Shown piece by piece: positions 8,188-15,621 of a stretch of DNA of 64,000 bases. The stretch comes from Allokutzneria multivorans (GTDB lineage Bacteria > Actinomycetota > Actinomycetes > Mycobacteriales > Pseudonocardiaceae). The translations under genes were made by a program, and so were the position numbers. The number at the start of each line of letters is the position of its first letter. The stretch's first letter is position 1. Location: contig NZ_BAABAL010000026.1 of assembly GCF_039537405.1 (NCBI RefSeq), positions 1 through 64,000 of the forward strand. The letters run 5' to 3'. The notes beneath the pieces were generated by a model that did no database searches, had not been told where the DNA came from, and was given only the letters and a program-made list of their open reading frames with translations.

Positions 8188-9291
8188 TCGCTTCTCGGCT
8201 TCGTCGAGCGCGACCCGTAACGCGCCGAGCGCGACCGCTTCGTCAGGCAGCTCCGAGAGCACCAGGCGCGGCGGCGTGAGGCACAGTTCGGGGACCCTCG
8301 CGGAGAGCTTTTCGAGCAGCACGGGGCCGCACTGCGTCAGGAAACCGCCCAGTACCACCAGTTCTGGGTCTACGGCGAGGGCCATGGTCGCGATGCCCTG
8401 CGCGAGGTCGTCGAGGAACCCGTCCGCTTCGGACTCGGCGCCCAGATCGGTGAAGGCGCGCGCGAGGTCGTGCTTGGACTGCACGAGGAAGTCGTTGGCG
8501 GAGGCCCACGGCGAGTGCGGCAACGCGCCCAGTTCGCCCGCCGCGCCGTGGTTTCCCCGGTGCACGCGGCCGTTGATGACCACGCCGACGCCGAGCTTGT
8601 GGTCCGCGAGCACGGAGACCACGTCGTCGACCTCGCGCGCGGCTCCGCGCCAACGCTCCCCCAGCGCGGCGGTGTTGGCGTCGTTCTCCACCCGCACGGG
8701 GCAGGCGAAGTGCGCGCCCAGCTCGCCCGCGAGGTCGAGCCCGGTCCAGCCGTCGAGCACCGAGCAGAGCGAGATCCTGCCGTCGCGGTCGACGAGGCCG
8801 GGCGTTCCGACGGCGACCGCCCAGAGCTCGTCCCTGGCGACCCCGGCGGCTTGGAGGCACTGCTGCACGGCGCGGCGGGCCCTGATGAGGCGTTCGGGGC
8901 CGGGCACGTCGGGGCTCAGCTCGACGCGCTTGGCGCCGACGACCTCGCCGTGCAGGTCGCTGATCACCGCGTAGACCTTGTGCGGGCCGATGTGCAGGCC
9001 GAGCACGTGCCCGGCGTCGGCGCGGAAGCGGAAGCGGCGCGCGGGCCGGCCGAGCGGGCGGGTGCCGGCGGAGCCGGGCCGGGCCTCGGCGACCACTCCG
9101 GCGGAGATCAGCTCCTCCACCGCGCCCTCGACGGCGGAGCGGGAGAGCTCGGTCGCCCTGGTCAGCTCGGTCAGCGTGAGCGCCACCGCGCGGTGCAGGA
9201 CGCGCAGCACCCTGGCCGTGTTGAGCCTGCGCAGGGCCGTGGCGTCACCGCCGGGACCACCCACTCCGTCCACGGGGTTCAGGCTAGCCAC
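8173..9291 (-). CDS. ROK-family regulator lacking the zinc motif
   Basis: A 372-residue ROK protein with an N-terminal winged helix (LTLTELTRATELSRSAVEGA) and a kinase-like domain containing AVGTPGLVD, ENDANTAALGERWRG and LGVGVVINGRVHRGNHG. Where ROK proteins usually carry His-x11-CxCGxxGC, this one reads GELGALPHSPWASAND, so the structural zinc site is missing. Ligand binding may therefore differ from the neighbour at 7006-8187, or it may work as a constitutive regulator. It overlaps that neighbour's 3' end by 15 bp and is divergent from a glycosyltransferase gene, with a dyad between them. Confidence 0.88.
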   Translation of the reverse strand: MASLNPVDGVGGPGGDATALRRLNTARVLRVLHRAVALTLTELTRATELSRSAVEGAVEELISAGVVAEARPGSAGTRPLGRPARRFRFRADAGHVLGLHIGPHKVYAVISDLHGEVVGAKRVELSPDVPGPERLIRARRAVQQCLQAAGVARDELWAVAVGTPGLVDRDGRISLCSVLDGWTGLDLAGELGAHFACPVRVENDANTAALGERWRGAAREVDDVVSVLADHKLGVGVVINGRVHRGNHGAAGELGALPHSPWASANDFLVQSKHDLARAFTDLGAESEADGFLDDLAQGIATMALAVDPELVVLGGFLTQCGPVLLEKLSARVPELCLTPPRLVLSELPDEAVALGALRVALDEAEKRLFAI

Positions 9292-9300
9292 TTCAGACGC

Positions 9301-9316
9301 TTCACGACTTTGTGAA
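9301..9316. promoter_or_regulatory. Dyad between the second ROK gene and the glycosyltransferase
   Basis: TTCAC at 9301-9305 and GTGAA at 9312-9316 form an inverted repeat with a 6-bp spacer in the 44-bp divergent gap. The position suits autoregulation by the ROK protein and control of the glycosyltransferase. This is inferred from location only. Confidence 0.4.
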
Positions 9317-9335
9317 AAGTGTGTAGCTTGACGGC

Positions 9336-10577
9336 ATGAGGATCGTGATCGTGACCGTGGGCTCGCGCGGGGACGTCGCGCCGTACACCGGCCCCGCGCT
9401 GCGGCTCAGGGAGGCCGGGCACGAGGTCGTGATCGCCGCGCAGTCCGCCTTCGCCGACATGATCGGCGAGCTGGGGCTGGACCACCGGCCGATGCCCGGT
9501 GACACGCGCGCCCTGCTGGAGTCCGAGCAGGGGCGGGCCTGGGCGTCCAAGGGCGGTGGGCTGCGCGGGGTGATGACCCAGGTGGAGATCGCCAAGCAGC
9601 TGATGGACTCCGTCGCCGAGGGTGTGGTCGCGGCGGCCGAGGGCGCTGATGTCCTTCTGCTGCAACGAGGAGCGCTGCTCCACGGCTACCTGGCCGGCAA
9701 GGCCCTCGGTATCCCGACCGCCGCGCTGGAGCTGTTCCCCGGCGTGCCCACCGCGGAGTTCGGCCTCGCCGGGATGGGCGGCAAGGACCTGGGCCGCGTG
9801 CTGAACCGGTGGCTGCCGCGCCTGGCGCTGCGCATGCCGTCGCCGTTGGACGCCTCGGTGAAGGAGTTCTGCCGCCGTGTCGGGTTGCCGCCGATGGGAG
9901 GCACGCGCGTGCGCCGGATGATGCTCGCCGACCAGGACCACCCGGTGCTGCACGGTTTCAGCAGGCACGTGGTGCCACGCCCGGCGGACTGGCCGCGCGG
10001 CACCGACGTGGTGGGGTACTGGTGGCCGGAGCGCCCGCCCGGCTGGACCGCGCCCGCCGAGCTGGTGGACTTCATCCAGGCCGGTCCCCCGCCGGTGTTC
10101 CTCGGTTTCGGCAGCATGGCGCCGGGCGAAGGGGCTCGGCTGTCGGAGATCGTGACCGAGACCGTGCGGCGCGCCAAGGTCCGCGCCGTGGTGCAGGCGG
10201 GATGGTCGGGGCTCACCGCGACCGGCGACGACGTGCTGTGCGTGGAGAGCGTCCCGCACGACTGGTTGTTCCCGCGCATGGCCGCCGTGGTGCACCACTG
10301 CGGCGCCGGGACCACCGGGGCGGGCGTGCGCGCGGGTGTGCCCGTCGTGCCCACCCCGGTGCTCGCCGACCAACCGTTCTGGGCCTCCCGGCTCGCGAAG
10401 ATCGGCGTCAGCCCGGGCTCGGTGCCCTTCACCAAGCTCTGCGCCGGGCTGCTGGCTCCCCTGGTGTCCCAGGCGGTCACCGATCCGGGCTATCGCGCTC
10501 GTGCGCGGGCGCTGGCGGAGAAGGTGCGCGCCGAGGACGGCTCGGCCGCTGTGCTCCGCCTGGTCGCCGGGATGTGA
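9336..10577 (+). CDS. UGT/MGT-type glycosyltransferase (GT1)
   Basis: A 413-residue GT-B glycosyltransferase. The N-terminus (VTVGSRGDVAPYTGPALRL, then GHEVVIAAQ) is the classic acceptor-side start of GT1 enzymes such as macrolide, glycopeptide and sterol glucosyltransferases. Further on, VFLGFGSM and HHCGAGTTGAGVRAGVPVV, then DQPFWASRL, form the nucleotide-sugar donor site. Acceptor and sugar are unknown. No natural-product genes surround it, so detoxifying glycosylation or lipid glycosylation is as likely as biosynthesis. The neighbouring divergent ROK regulator may control it. Confidence 0.87.
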   Translation: MRIVIVTVGSRGDVAPYTGPALRLREAGHEVVIAAQSAFADMIGELGLDHRPMPGDTRALLESEQGRAWASKGGGLRGVMTQVEIAKQLMDSVAEGVVAAAEGADVLLLQRGALLHGYLAGKALGIPTAALELFPGVPTAEFGLAGMGGKDLGRVLNRWLPRLALRMPSPLDASVKEFCRRVGLPPMGGTRVRRMMLADQDHPVLHGFSRHVVPRPADWPRGTDVVGYWWPERPPGWTAPAELVDFIQAGPPPVFLGFGSMAPGEGARLSEIVTETVRRAKVRAVVQAGWSGLTATGDDVLCVESVPHDWLFPRMAAVVHHCGAGTTGAGVRAGVPVVPTPVLADQPFWASRLAKIGVSPGSVPFTKLCAGLLAPLVSQAVTDPGYRARARALAEKVRAEDGSAAVLRLVAGM

Positions 10578-10593
10578 CCCGTCGCGGGCCCGC

Positions 10594-10860
10594 GGCCTGC
10601 GGTTCCAGGCCGTAGTGGGCCGGGGTTTGCCGGTCTTCAAGACCCGCAAACCCCCACTTCGGCGGTCTCCAACGACGGCAAACCCCTTGCGGTGCGCGCG
10701 GTTCGGCTTGGTCTGGGGCCCTTGCGCATGCGTGTGTGAAGCGGCCCGGTTTCGTTGGCGGCCTGCGGTTTCCAGGCCGTAGTGGGCCCGGGGGGGTCGA
10801 CGGTCTTCAAGTACACCGAACCCCCGTCGCAGAGGTCTTCAACCACCGCAAACCCCCGCG
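10594..10860 (+). repeat. Two direct copies of a dispersed intergenic repeat
   Basis: A block beginning GGCCTGCGGTT(T)CCAGGCC and continuing GTAGTGGGCC occurs at 10594 and again at 10760. Each is followed by a GGTCTTCAAG core and GCAAACCC-type boxes. In the first copy GGGGTTTGC (10622-10630), GGTCTT, AAGACC and GCAAACCCC (10646-10654) fold into a near-perfect hairpin. The same core recurs inverted at 10967-11032 and in single copies near 18.8 and 53.3 kb. No gene is supported here. Confidence 0.8.
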
Positions 10861-10879
10861 TCAGCTCGGCCGCCCTCGT

Positions 10880-10928
10880 ACCCAATGTGGCATTTGTTAC
10901 GTCTGGCGTAACCGATGCCACATTGGGT
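10880..10928. repeat. 49-nt nested palindrome
   Basis: ACCCAATGTGGCAT at 10880-10893 pairs perfectly with ATGCCACATTGGGT at 10915-10928. Inside it GTTACG (10896-10901) pairs with CGTAAC (10907-10912) around the 5-nt loop TCTGG. That gives a 14-bp plus 6-bp stem with a 2-nt internal mismatch. It is AT-richer than its surroundings and has no T-tail, so it is not an ordinary terminator. It sits inside the repeat-rich gap and may be a cruciform-forming site or a miniature palindromic element. Confidence 0.9.
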
Positions 10929-10966
10929 TCATCAGTCGGCGCTGAAGAGGTTGAGGTGGGGTGGAC

Positions 10967-11032
10967 GAGGGTTTGGGGTGGTTGACGATGTGGCGGAGGG
11001 GGGTTTGTGGGTCTTGAAGACTGGGGTTCTAG
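10967..11032 (-). repeat. Inverted copy of the dispersed repeat, ending at the nadE stop
   Basis: Read on the minus strand this stretch gives CAGTCTTCAAGACCCACAAA, then a CATCGTCAACCACC segment and CCAAACCC. It aligns with the copies at 18.8 and 53.3 kb in the same order of boxes. Its edge coincides with a CTAG (11029-11032) that supplies the TAG stop of nadE. Confidence 0.75.
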
Positions 11033-11850
11033 CGCCACCAGGTGTCGGCGGGGGTGACGGGGACGGTGCGCTTGTGGCGGGTCGCCAGGTACATGCGTTC
11101 GAGCTTCGAGGAGACCTCGGGGCTCACGTCGAGGCCTTCCAGGTAGTCGTCGATCTGCTCGTAGGTGAGGCCGAGCGCGACCTCGTCGGGCAGCGCGGGG
11201 CGGTCCTCCTCCAGGTCGGCGGTGGGCACCTTCTGCCAGACGCTGGGCGGAGCGCCGAGCTCCTGCAGCAGCGCGGCGCCCTGGCGCTTGGTCAGCCCGG
11301 TGAGCGGGGTGATGTCGACGCCGCCGTCGCCGTACTTGGTGAAGAAACCGGTCACGGCCTCGGCGGCGTGGTCGGTGCCGACGACGAGCATGGTGAGCTG
11401 CCCGGCGATGGCGTACTGGATCACCATGCGCTCGCGGGCCTTCACGTTGCCGTGCACGAAATCGCGCAGCTTGGGCTCGCCGAGCGCACGAGCGACCTCG
11501 GCTCCGACGGCCTCGGCTCCCGGCTTGACGTTGGCGGTGACGACGCGGTCGGGCTTGATGAACTCCAGCGCGGCCTGCGCGTCGGCCTCGTCGGCCTGAA
11601 CCCCGTGGGGCAGGCGAACGGCCACGAAGCCCGCCTCGTGGCCCTCCTCGCGCAGCTCCTCGCTCGCGAGCTGGCAGAGCCTGCCGGTCAGCGTGCTGTC
11701 CTGGCCGCCGCTGATCCCGAGCACGAAGCCCTTCGCGGGGGTGGAGCGCAGGAAGTCCTTGAGGAAGTCGACGCGATCGCGCACCTCGACCTTGGGCACG
11801 ACGGTCGGTTTGACGGCAAGCTCGGCGAGGATCCGCTCCCGGAGGTTCAT
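11029..11850 (-). CDS. nadE: NAD(+) synthetase, ammonia-dependent
   Basis: This 273-residue enzyme amidates nicotinate adenine dinucleotide to NAD using ATP and ammonia, the last step of NAD synthesis. The PP-loop ATP pyrophosphatase motif LGISGGQDST, the GTDHAAEAVTGFFTKYGDGG segment and the ITPLTGLTKRQ segment match E. coli NadE. It lacks the N-terminal glutaminase domain found in the longer actinobacterial type, so ammonia must come free or from a partner. The start is the ATG at 11850. The TAG stop lies on the edge of a dispersed repeat. Confidence 0.95.
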   Translation of the reverse strand: MNLRERILAELAVKPTVVPKVEVRDRVDFLKDFLRSTPAKGFVLGISGGQDSTLTGRLCQLASEELREEGHEAGFVAVRLPHGVQADEADAQAALEFIKPDRVVTANVKPGAEAVGAEVARALGEPKLRDFVHGNVKARERMVIQYAIAGQLTMLVVGTDHAAEAVTGFFTKYGDGGVDITPLTGLTKRQGAALLQELGAPPSVWQKVPTADLEEDRPALPDEVALGLTYEQIDDYLEGLDVSPEVSSKLERMYLATRHKRTVPVTPADTWWR

Positions 11851-11907
11851 CCTCGTACTGTACGACCGCCCCGGTTGACCGCAGGGCCGCTCGGGTACCC
11901 GGGCGCC

Positions 11908-12333
11908 ATGGCGAAGACGGAGATGCGGATCACGGCCAGCGCGCAGGACGTGTTCGACGTCCTCGCCGACGGCTGGTCGTACGCGGGGTGGGTGGTCGGC
12001 GCCTCGCACATCCGCGAGGTCGACGAGGGCTGGCCCGCCGAGGGCACCCGCATCCACCACAGCGTCGGGCCGTGGCCGCTCCAGGTGGAGGACGTGACGA
12101 AGGTGGTCCGCGTGGTGCACGGCGAGCTGATCGAGCTGGAGGCCCGGATGTGGCCGGTCGGCAGCGCGAAGGTCCGGATCACGCTCACCCCGGCCGGGCC
12201 GGGGGCCACCGACGCGGTGATGGAGGAGGAGATCACCCGAGGCCCCGCGCGGGTGGTCCCGGACGTGTTGCTCAAGCCCCGCAACGCCGAAGCGCTGCGG
12301 CGGCTCGCCGACATCGCCAGGGGCCGGACCTGA
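11908..12333 (+). CDS. SRPBCC-family (polyketide cyclase-like) protein
   Basis: A 141-residue single-domain protein starting MAKTEMRITASAQDVFDVLADGWSY-like, the usual first strand and helix of the SRPBCC/START ligand-binding fold. WVVGASHIREVDEGWP and a long C-terminal helix complete the pattern. Members bind hydrophobic ligands in a deep pocket. Nothing in the surroundings indicates the ligand. It is divergent from nadE. Confidence 0.8.
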   Translation: MAKTEMRITASAQDVFDVLADGWSYAGWVVGASHIREVDEGWPAEGTRIHHSVGPWPLQVEDVTKVVRVVHGELIELEARMWPVGSAKVRITLTPAGPGATDAVMEEEITRGPARVVPDVLLKPRNAEALRRLADIARGRT

Positions 12334-12357
12334 GCACCGGCCCCCGGCGGCAGGGGA

Positions 12358-12855
12358 TCAGCCGAAGGACACCGGGATGAAGACGTCGTAGAAGCGGTCG
12401 GCCGAGGCGTTGTGGTCGCGGCGGCTGATGATCGCGCAGGTCACCTGCGAGCAGTCCAGGCCGGGGCCCGCCTCGGTGACGCGGATCTTCGCGGTGAACG
12501 AGCCGCCGGAGATCGAGAAGACGGACTTCCCGTTGGCGGGGAAGGCGTTGGTCACCCAGGACGAGGGCCCGATCTGCTCGGAGCCTTGGCCGTTGCCACC
12601 GAGGCACGGGGCCGGGCGCGCGCCGTAGCTGTAGTCGTCGGGCACCTGGCACAGCGCCAGGTAGTAGCCGTTCGGGTCGTCGTAGCCGGAGCCGGTGATC
12701 GTCACGGTCGCGCCCGCCGGGTCCAGGCCGGTGGCGTTGTCCGCGCTCAGGGTGTGGCCGTTGCGGGTGGCCGAGCCCGGTGCGGCGACGGCCGATCCGA
12801 CCACGCCGGTGAGGCCCACGACGGTGAACAGGGTGACGAGCAGGGTCTTGCGCAC
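12358..12855 (-). CDS. Secreted Ig-like (neocarzinostatin/HtaA-associated) protein
   Basis: A 165-residue secreted protein with a signal peptide cut near VAAPGS. It is one beta-sandwich domain with the pattern TGLDPAGATVTITGSGYD, a YLALCQVPDD segment, PCLGGNG, and a C-terminal pair CSQVTC, then SRRDHNASADRFYDVFIPV. The four Cys suggest two disulfides. The same domain occurs in the two LAXTG-anchored proteins nearby (12904-14826 and 17688-18734). It resembles the Ig-like modules beside HtaA heme domains in actinobacteria and, more distantly, neocarzinostatin apoproteins. Heme or hemoprotein binding at the cell surface is inferred from location. It starts with a GTG after GAGGG. I see no iron box directly upstream. 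Confidence 0.7.
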   Translation of the reverse strand: MRKTLLVTLFTVVGLTGVVGSAVAAPGSATRNGHTLSADNATGLDPAGATVTITGSGYDDPNGYYLALCQVPDDYSYGARPAPCLGGNGQGSEQIGPSSWVTNAFPANGKSVFSISGGSFTAKIRVTEAGPGLDCSQVTCAIISRRDHNASADRFYDVFIPVSFG

Positions 12856-12903
12856 AGTGCTGCCCTCTTTCGGCTTTCGGTGAAGGGTGTGGTGGCTTGT
12901 GCG

Positions 12904-14826
12904 TCAGCGGGAAGCGCGCGGGCGGAGCAGGAGTCCGCCGAGCAGCAGGAGCGCGGCGCCGAGAACGGTCAGCGGGACGATGCCGTCGGCTCCGGTGTTG
13001 GCGAGGCGCTGCTGCTGAACTTGCTGAGGAGGCTGCTCTTCTTGTTGCTGCGTCGTTGTTTCGACGCTTGTTGAAGACACAGTCGTTGGCACAGTTGTGG
13101 TCGTTGGCTGCGTGGTCGTCGTCGGAGTTGTCGTGGTCGGCGTGCGGATGGTGAGCACGGCGCTGGCGCTCGCGGTCTGCCCGGCCTCGTTGCTGAAGGC
13201 CACGCGGTAGTGGCCGTTGCGCGCGGGCAGGCGGAGCGTGCTGGTCACGGCCTCGCCCTGGCCGCTCGTCGTGCCGGCGCCGAGGTCGGCCCAGCTCTCG
13301 CCGCCGTCGATGCTGTGCTGCCACAGGGATTGCGGCTTCGGCGTGCCGATCGCCGTCGCGGTCAGCGTCGCGGTGCCGGGTTCGACGGTCTGGCTCTGCG
13401 GCTGCGCGGTGATCTTGGGCGAGACCGACCGCGTCAGCACGTCGACGCGGTTGTCCTTGGTGTTGGCCACGTACACGAGCCCGTTGCGGCCGACCACGAC
13501 CGGGCCGGGCTTGCCGATGTCGACGCGCTCGACGACCTTGCCGTCGGCGATCACGCTGACCTGGCCGATCTCCGCCTGGCTGACGTAGAGCAGCCCGCCG
13601 TGCGCGGTGATCCTCGTCGGCGCCACTCCGACGCCGATCGGCTGCCCGGCCACCTTGCCGGACTTGATGTCCACTGTGGACACCGCGCCGGAGATCCTGC
13701 CCGCCACGTAGGCCTTGCCGTCGGCGATCGCCACCGAACGCGGTTCTCCGGCGATCGGAATGGTCGCAGTGACCTTGTTGTCGGCGGCGCCGATCACGGA
13801 GACGGAGTTGCCGGAGGCGTTGGCCACATAGGCGTTCCCGCTGTCGGAGTCGACCGCGACCCCATCGGGTTCGAGTCCCACCGGCACGGTCGCGACAACC
13901 TTGTGCTGCGCGTCGATCACCGTGACGGAATTGCCGAGTCCGCTGGTGACGAACACGGTTCCCCGCTTCTGGTCGACCGCGACCCCGTTGGGACCGAGTC
14001 CCACTGGGACGGTCGCGAGTACCGTTCGGGACTCAGTGTCCACAACGGACACCGTGGGTTTTCCGCCGATCGCGTCCCTGTTGACGGCGTAGAGCAGCTT
14101 TCCGCGCAAGGCCAACTGGGACGTGGTGTTACCGAGCTTGATCGGAGTGCCGATGATCTCATTGGTGCCGCCGCTGATCACCGACACGGCGTCGGCGCGG
14201 GCGCTGCTGAAGTAGATGTCGTCCGACGCCGCAAGACCGGCGAGTCCGTTGGCGGGCACGGAGGTCTTGAGCTTGTGCTTGGTGACGCCGCCCGGATCGC
14301 CAGGTCCCGGACCACCGCCACCTCCGCTCCAGGCGACCGGAACGCCGACGTCCTGCGTGCGGTCGCCGCTGGCGGTGTGGTCGCTGCGGGTGAACACCGC
14401 GCAGGTCAGGATCGCGCAGTCGGCGAACTCGTCCTTGCGCTTCACCGTGATCGTGAAGGAGAACGAGCCGCCGGGCCCGTACGGCTTCACGAGGTCCTTG
14501 CCGTAGTCCGGCGGGTTGTTGGAGATCCAGACCGACGAGCCGGCGCCACCGGTCATGTCGACGCCGCCGACGCAGGGCGAAGGAGCTTTGCCGGGACCGT
14601 TGTCCACGCACAGCGCGAGGTAGATCCCTTGCGCGCGACGGCTTTCCGTGCCGTCGTCGTACCCGCGCCCGGTGACCTTGATGGCCTGCCCGGCCGGATC
14701 GAGGTCGTGGGCCGGGGCGACCGTGAGCGTACGACCGTTGGCACTCACCGTTTTCTCCCCGTTCGCCGCGTGTGCCACCGGCGCGAGGCCGAGCACGAGC
14801 AGCACGATGAGTGCCAACCGCCGCAT
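12904..14826 (-). CDS. LAXTG-anchored surface protein: Ig-like domain plus YVTN beta-propeller
   Basis: A 640-residue cell-wall protein. Order: signal peptide (1-22); Ig-like domain shared with its neighbours (about 30-180, with ALCVDNGPGKAPSPC and a late DHTASGDRTQDVGVPV); a six-to-seven-bladed YVTN-type propeller (about 205-470, repeating VPVGLGPNGVAVD-like units); an Ig-like domain with TAQPQSQTVEPG; a Thr-rich linker; and a C-terminal sorting signal LANTG, hydrophobic helix and RPRASR tail. LAXTG is the class E sortase motif. The promoter region carries an iron box at 14845-14863 directly upstream. I infer an iron-repressed surface protein capturing heme or hemoprotein for the hmuTUV transporter. 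GTG 14829 is an alternative start. Confidence 0.82.
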   Translation of the reverse strand: MRRLALIVLLVLGLAPVAHAANGEKTVSANGRTLTVAPAHDLDPAGQAIKVTGRGYDDGTESRRAQGIYLALCVDNGPGKAPSPCVGGVDMTGGAGSSVWISNNPPDYGKDLVKPYGPGGSFSFTITVKRKDEFADCAILTCAVFTRSDHTASGDRTQDVGVPVAWSGGGGGPGPGDPGGVTKHKLKTSVPANGLAGLAASDDIYFSSARADAVSVISGGTNEIIGTPIKLGNTTSQLALRGKLLYAVNRDAIGGKPTVSVVDTESRTVLATVPVGLGPNGVAVDQKRGTVFVTSGLGNSVTVIDAQHKVVATVPVGLEPDGVAVDSDSGNAYVANASGNSVSVIGAADNKVTATIPIAGEPRSVAIADGKAYVAGRISGAVSTVDIKSGKVAGQPIGVGVAPTRITAHGGLLYVSQAEIGQVSVIADGKVVERVDIGKPGPVVVGRNGLVYVANTKDNRVDVLTRSVSPKITAQPQSQTVEPGTATLTATAIGTPKPQSLWQHSIDGGESWADLGAGTTSGQGEAVTSTLRLPARNGHYRVAFSNEAGQTASASAVLTIRTPTTTTPTTTTQPTTTTVPTTVSSTSVETTTQQQEEQPPQQVQQQRLANTGADGIVPLTVLGAALLLLGGLLLRPRASR

Positions 14827-14844
14827 CACTCCCCCTACCTTTAC

Positions 14845-14863
14845 TTAGGCATGCCTAACTTAA
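14845..14863. promoter_or_regulatory. DtxR/IdeR-type iron box
   Basis: TTAGGCATGCCTAACTTAA matches the 19-bp iron-box consensus TTAGGTTAGSCTAACCTAA at 14 positions, with a perfect palindrome TTAGGCATGCCTAA at its core. It lies 19 bp upstream of the surface-protein start and overlaps the stop codon of hmuV. It therefore gives the downstream gene its own iron-responsive promoter inside the operon. Confidence 0.85.
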
Positions 14864-15621
14864 ACAGCGCGTGCGGGAACCACAAGGGGCACACCGGTTT
14901 CCGGGTGCGGGATCACATCGACCGGGTGTTCGTAGACCTCGCTCAGCAGCTCCGGCGTGAACACCTCGACCGGTCGCCCCGACGCCGCGACGCGTCCTTC
15001 GCGCAACACGACGGCTTGGTCGGCGTGCGCCGCCGCGAGGCCGAGGTCGTGCAGCACCACCACGACCGCGCAGCCCTCCGCCGCGCGGCGCCGCGCGACT
15101 GCGAGCACGAGTTCCTGGTGCTTGAGATCCAGGGCCGCCGTGGGTTCGTCCAGCAGCAGCAACGGTGTTCGCTGCGCGAGCACGCGCGCCAGGGACACCC
15201 GCGCTCGTTCACCGCCGGACAGCGAGGGGAAACGTCGGTCGGCGAACTCGACGACCCCCGCGCGCTCCATGCTGTCCCGGATGACGTCCTCGTCGTGCTT
15301 CTCCTCGGCAGTTCCCGCCCAGGGAGCGCGTCCCATCTCGACGATCTCGCGCACCCGGAACGGGAAGGACAGCGTTGTGTGTTGCGGCAGAACGGATCGC
15401 AGCCGGGCCAGCTCGACCGCCGGGTAGCTCGACGGCTCGCGCCCGTCGATCAGCACGCTGCCCCGGTACGGGAGGTCACCGGCGACCGCCGCGAGCAGCG
15501 TGGACTTGCCCGCGCCGTTGGGGCCGACCAGGGCGAGCACTTCTCCCTGGCGCGCAAGGAGATCTACTCCGTCCACAATGGACTTACCGGCGATCCTCAC
15601 GCGCAGGTCCTCGACCTTCAC
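14860..15621 (-). CDS. hmuV: Heme ABC transporter, ATP-binding protein
   Basis: This 253-residue ATPase energises heme or ferric-siderophore import. Walker A is GPNGAGKST (33-41), the Q-loop is near LPQH (78-81), the signature is LSGGERARVSLARVL (from 134), and Walker B is LLLLDEPTA with Asp158-Glu159. The order hmuT-hmuU-hmuV, the FecCD-type permease and the nearby heme-type surface proteins favour heme over vitamin B12 or siderophore. It starts with a GTG that overlaps the hmuU stop as GTGA. Confidence 0.9.
   Translation of the reverse strand: MKVEDLRVRIAGKSIVDGVDLLARQGEVLALVGPNGAGKSTLLAAVAGDLPYRGSVLIDGREPSSYPAVELARLRSVLPQHTTLSFPFRVREIVEMGRAPWAGTAEEKHDEDVIRDSMERAGVVEFADRRFPSLSGGERARVSLARVLAQRTPLLLLDEPTAALDLKHQELVLAVARRRAAEGCAVVVVLHDLGLAAAHADQAVVLREGRVAASGRPVEVFTPELLSEVYEHPVDVIPHPETGVPLVVPARAV

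Noticed and set aside
9336..10577. Tailoring glycosyltransferase of a natural-product cluster
   Set aside because: No biosynthetic genes are adjacent; nadE and regulators surround it.
10880..10928. Palindrome as a rho-independent terminator for the glycosyltransferase gene
   Set aside because: It lies 300 bp after the gene, has no T-tail and contains a nested second dyad.
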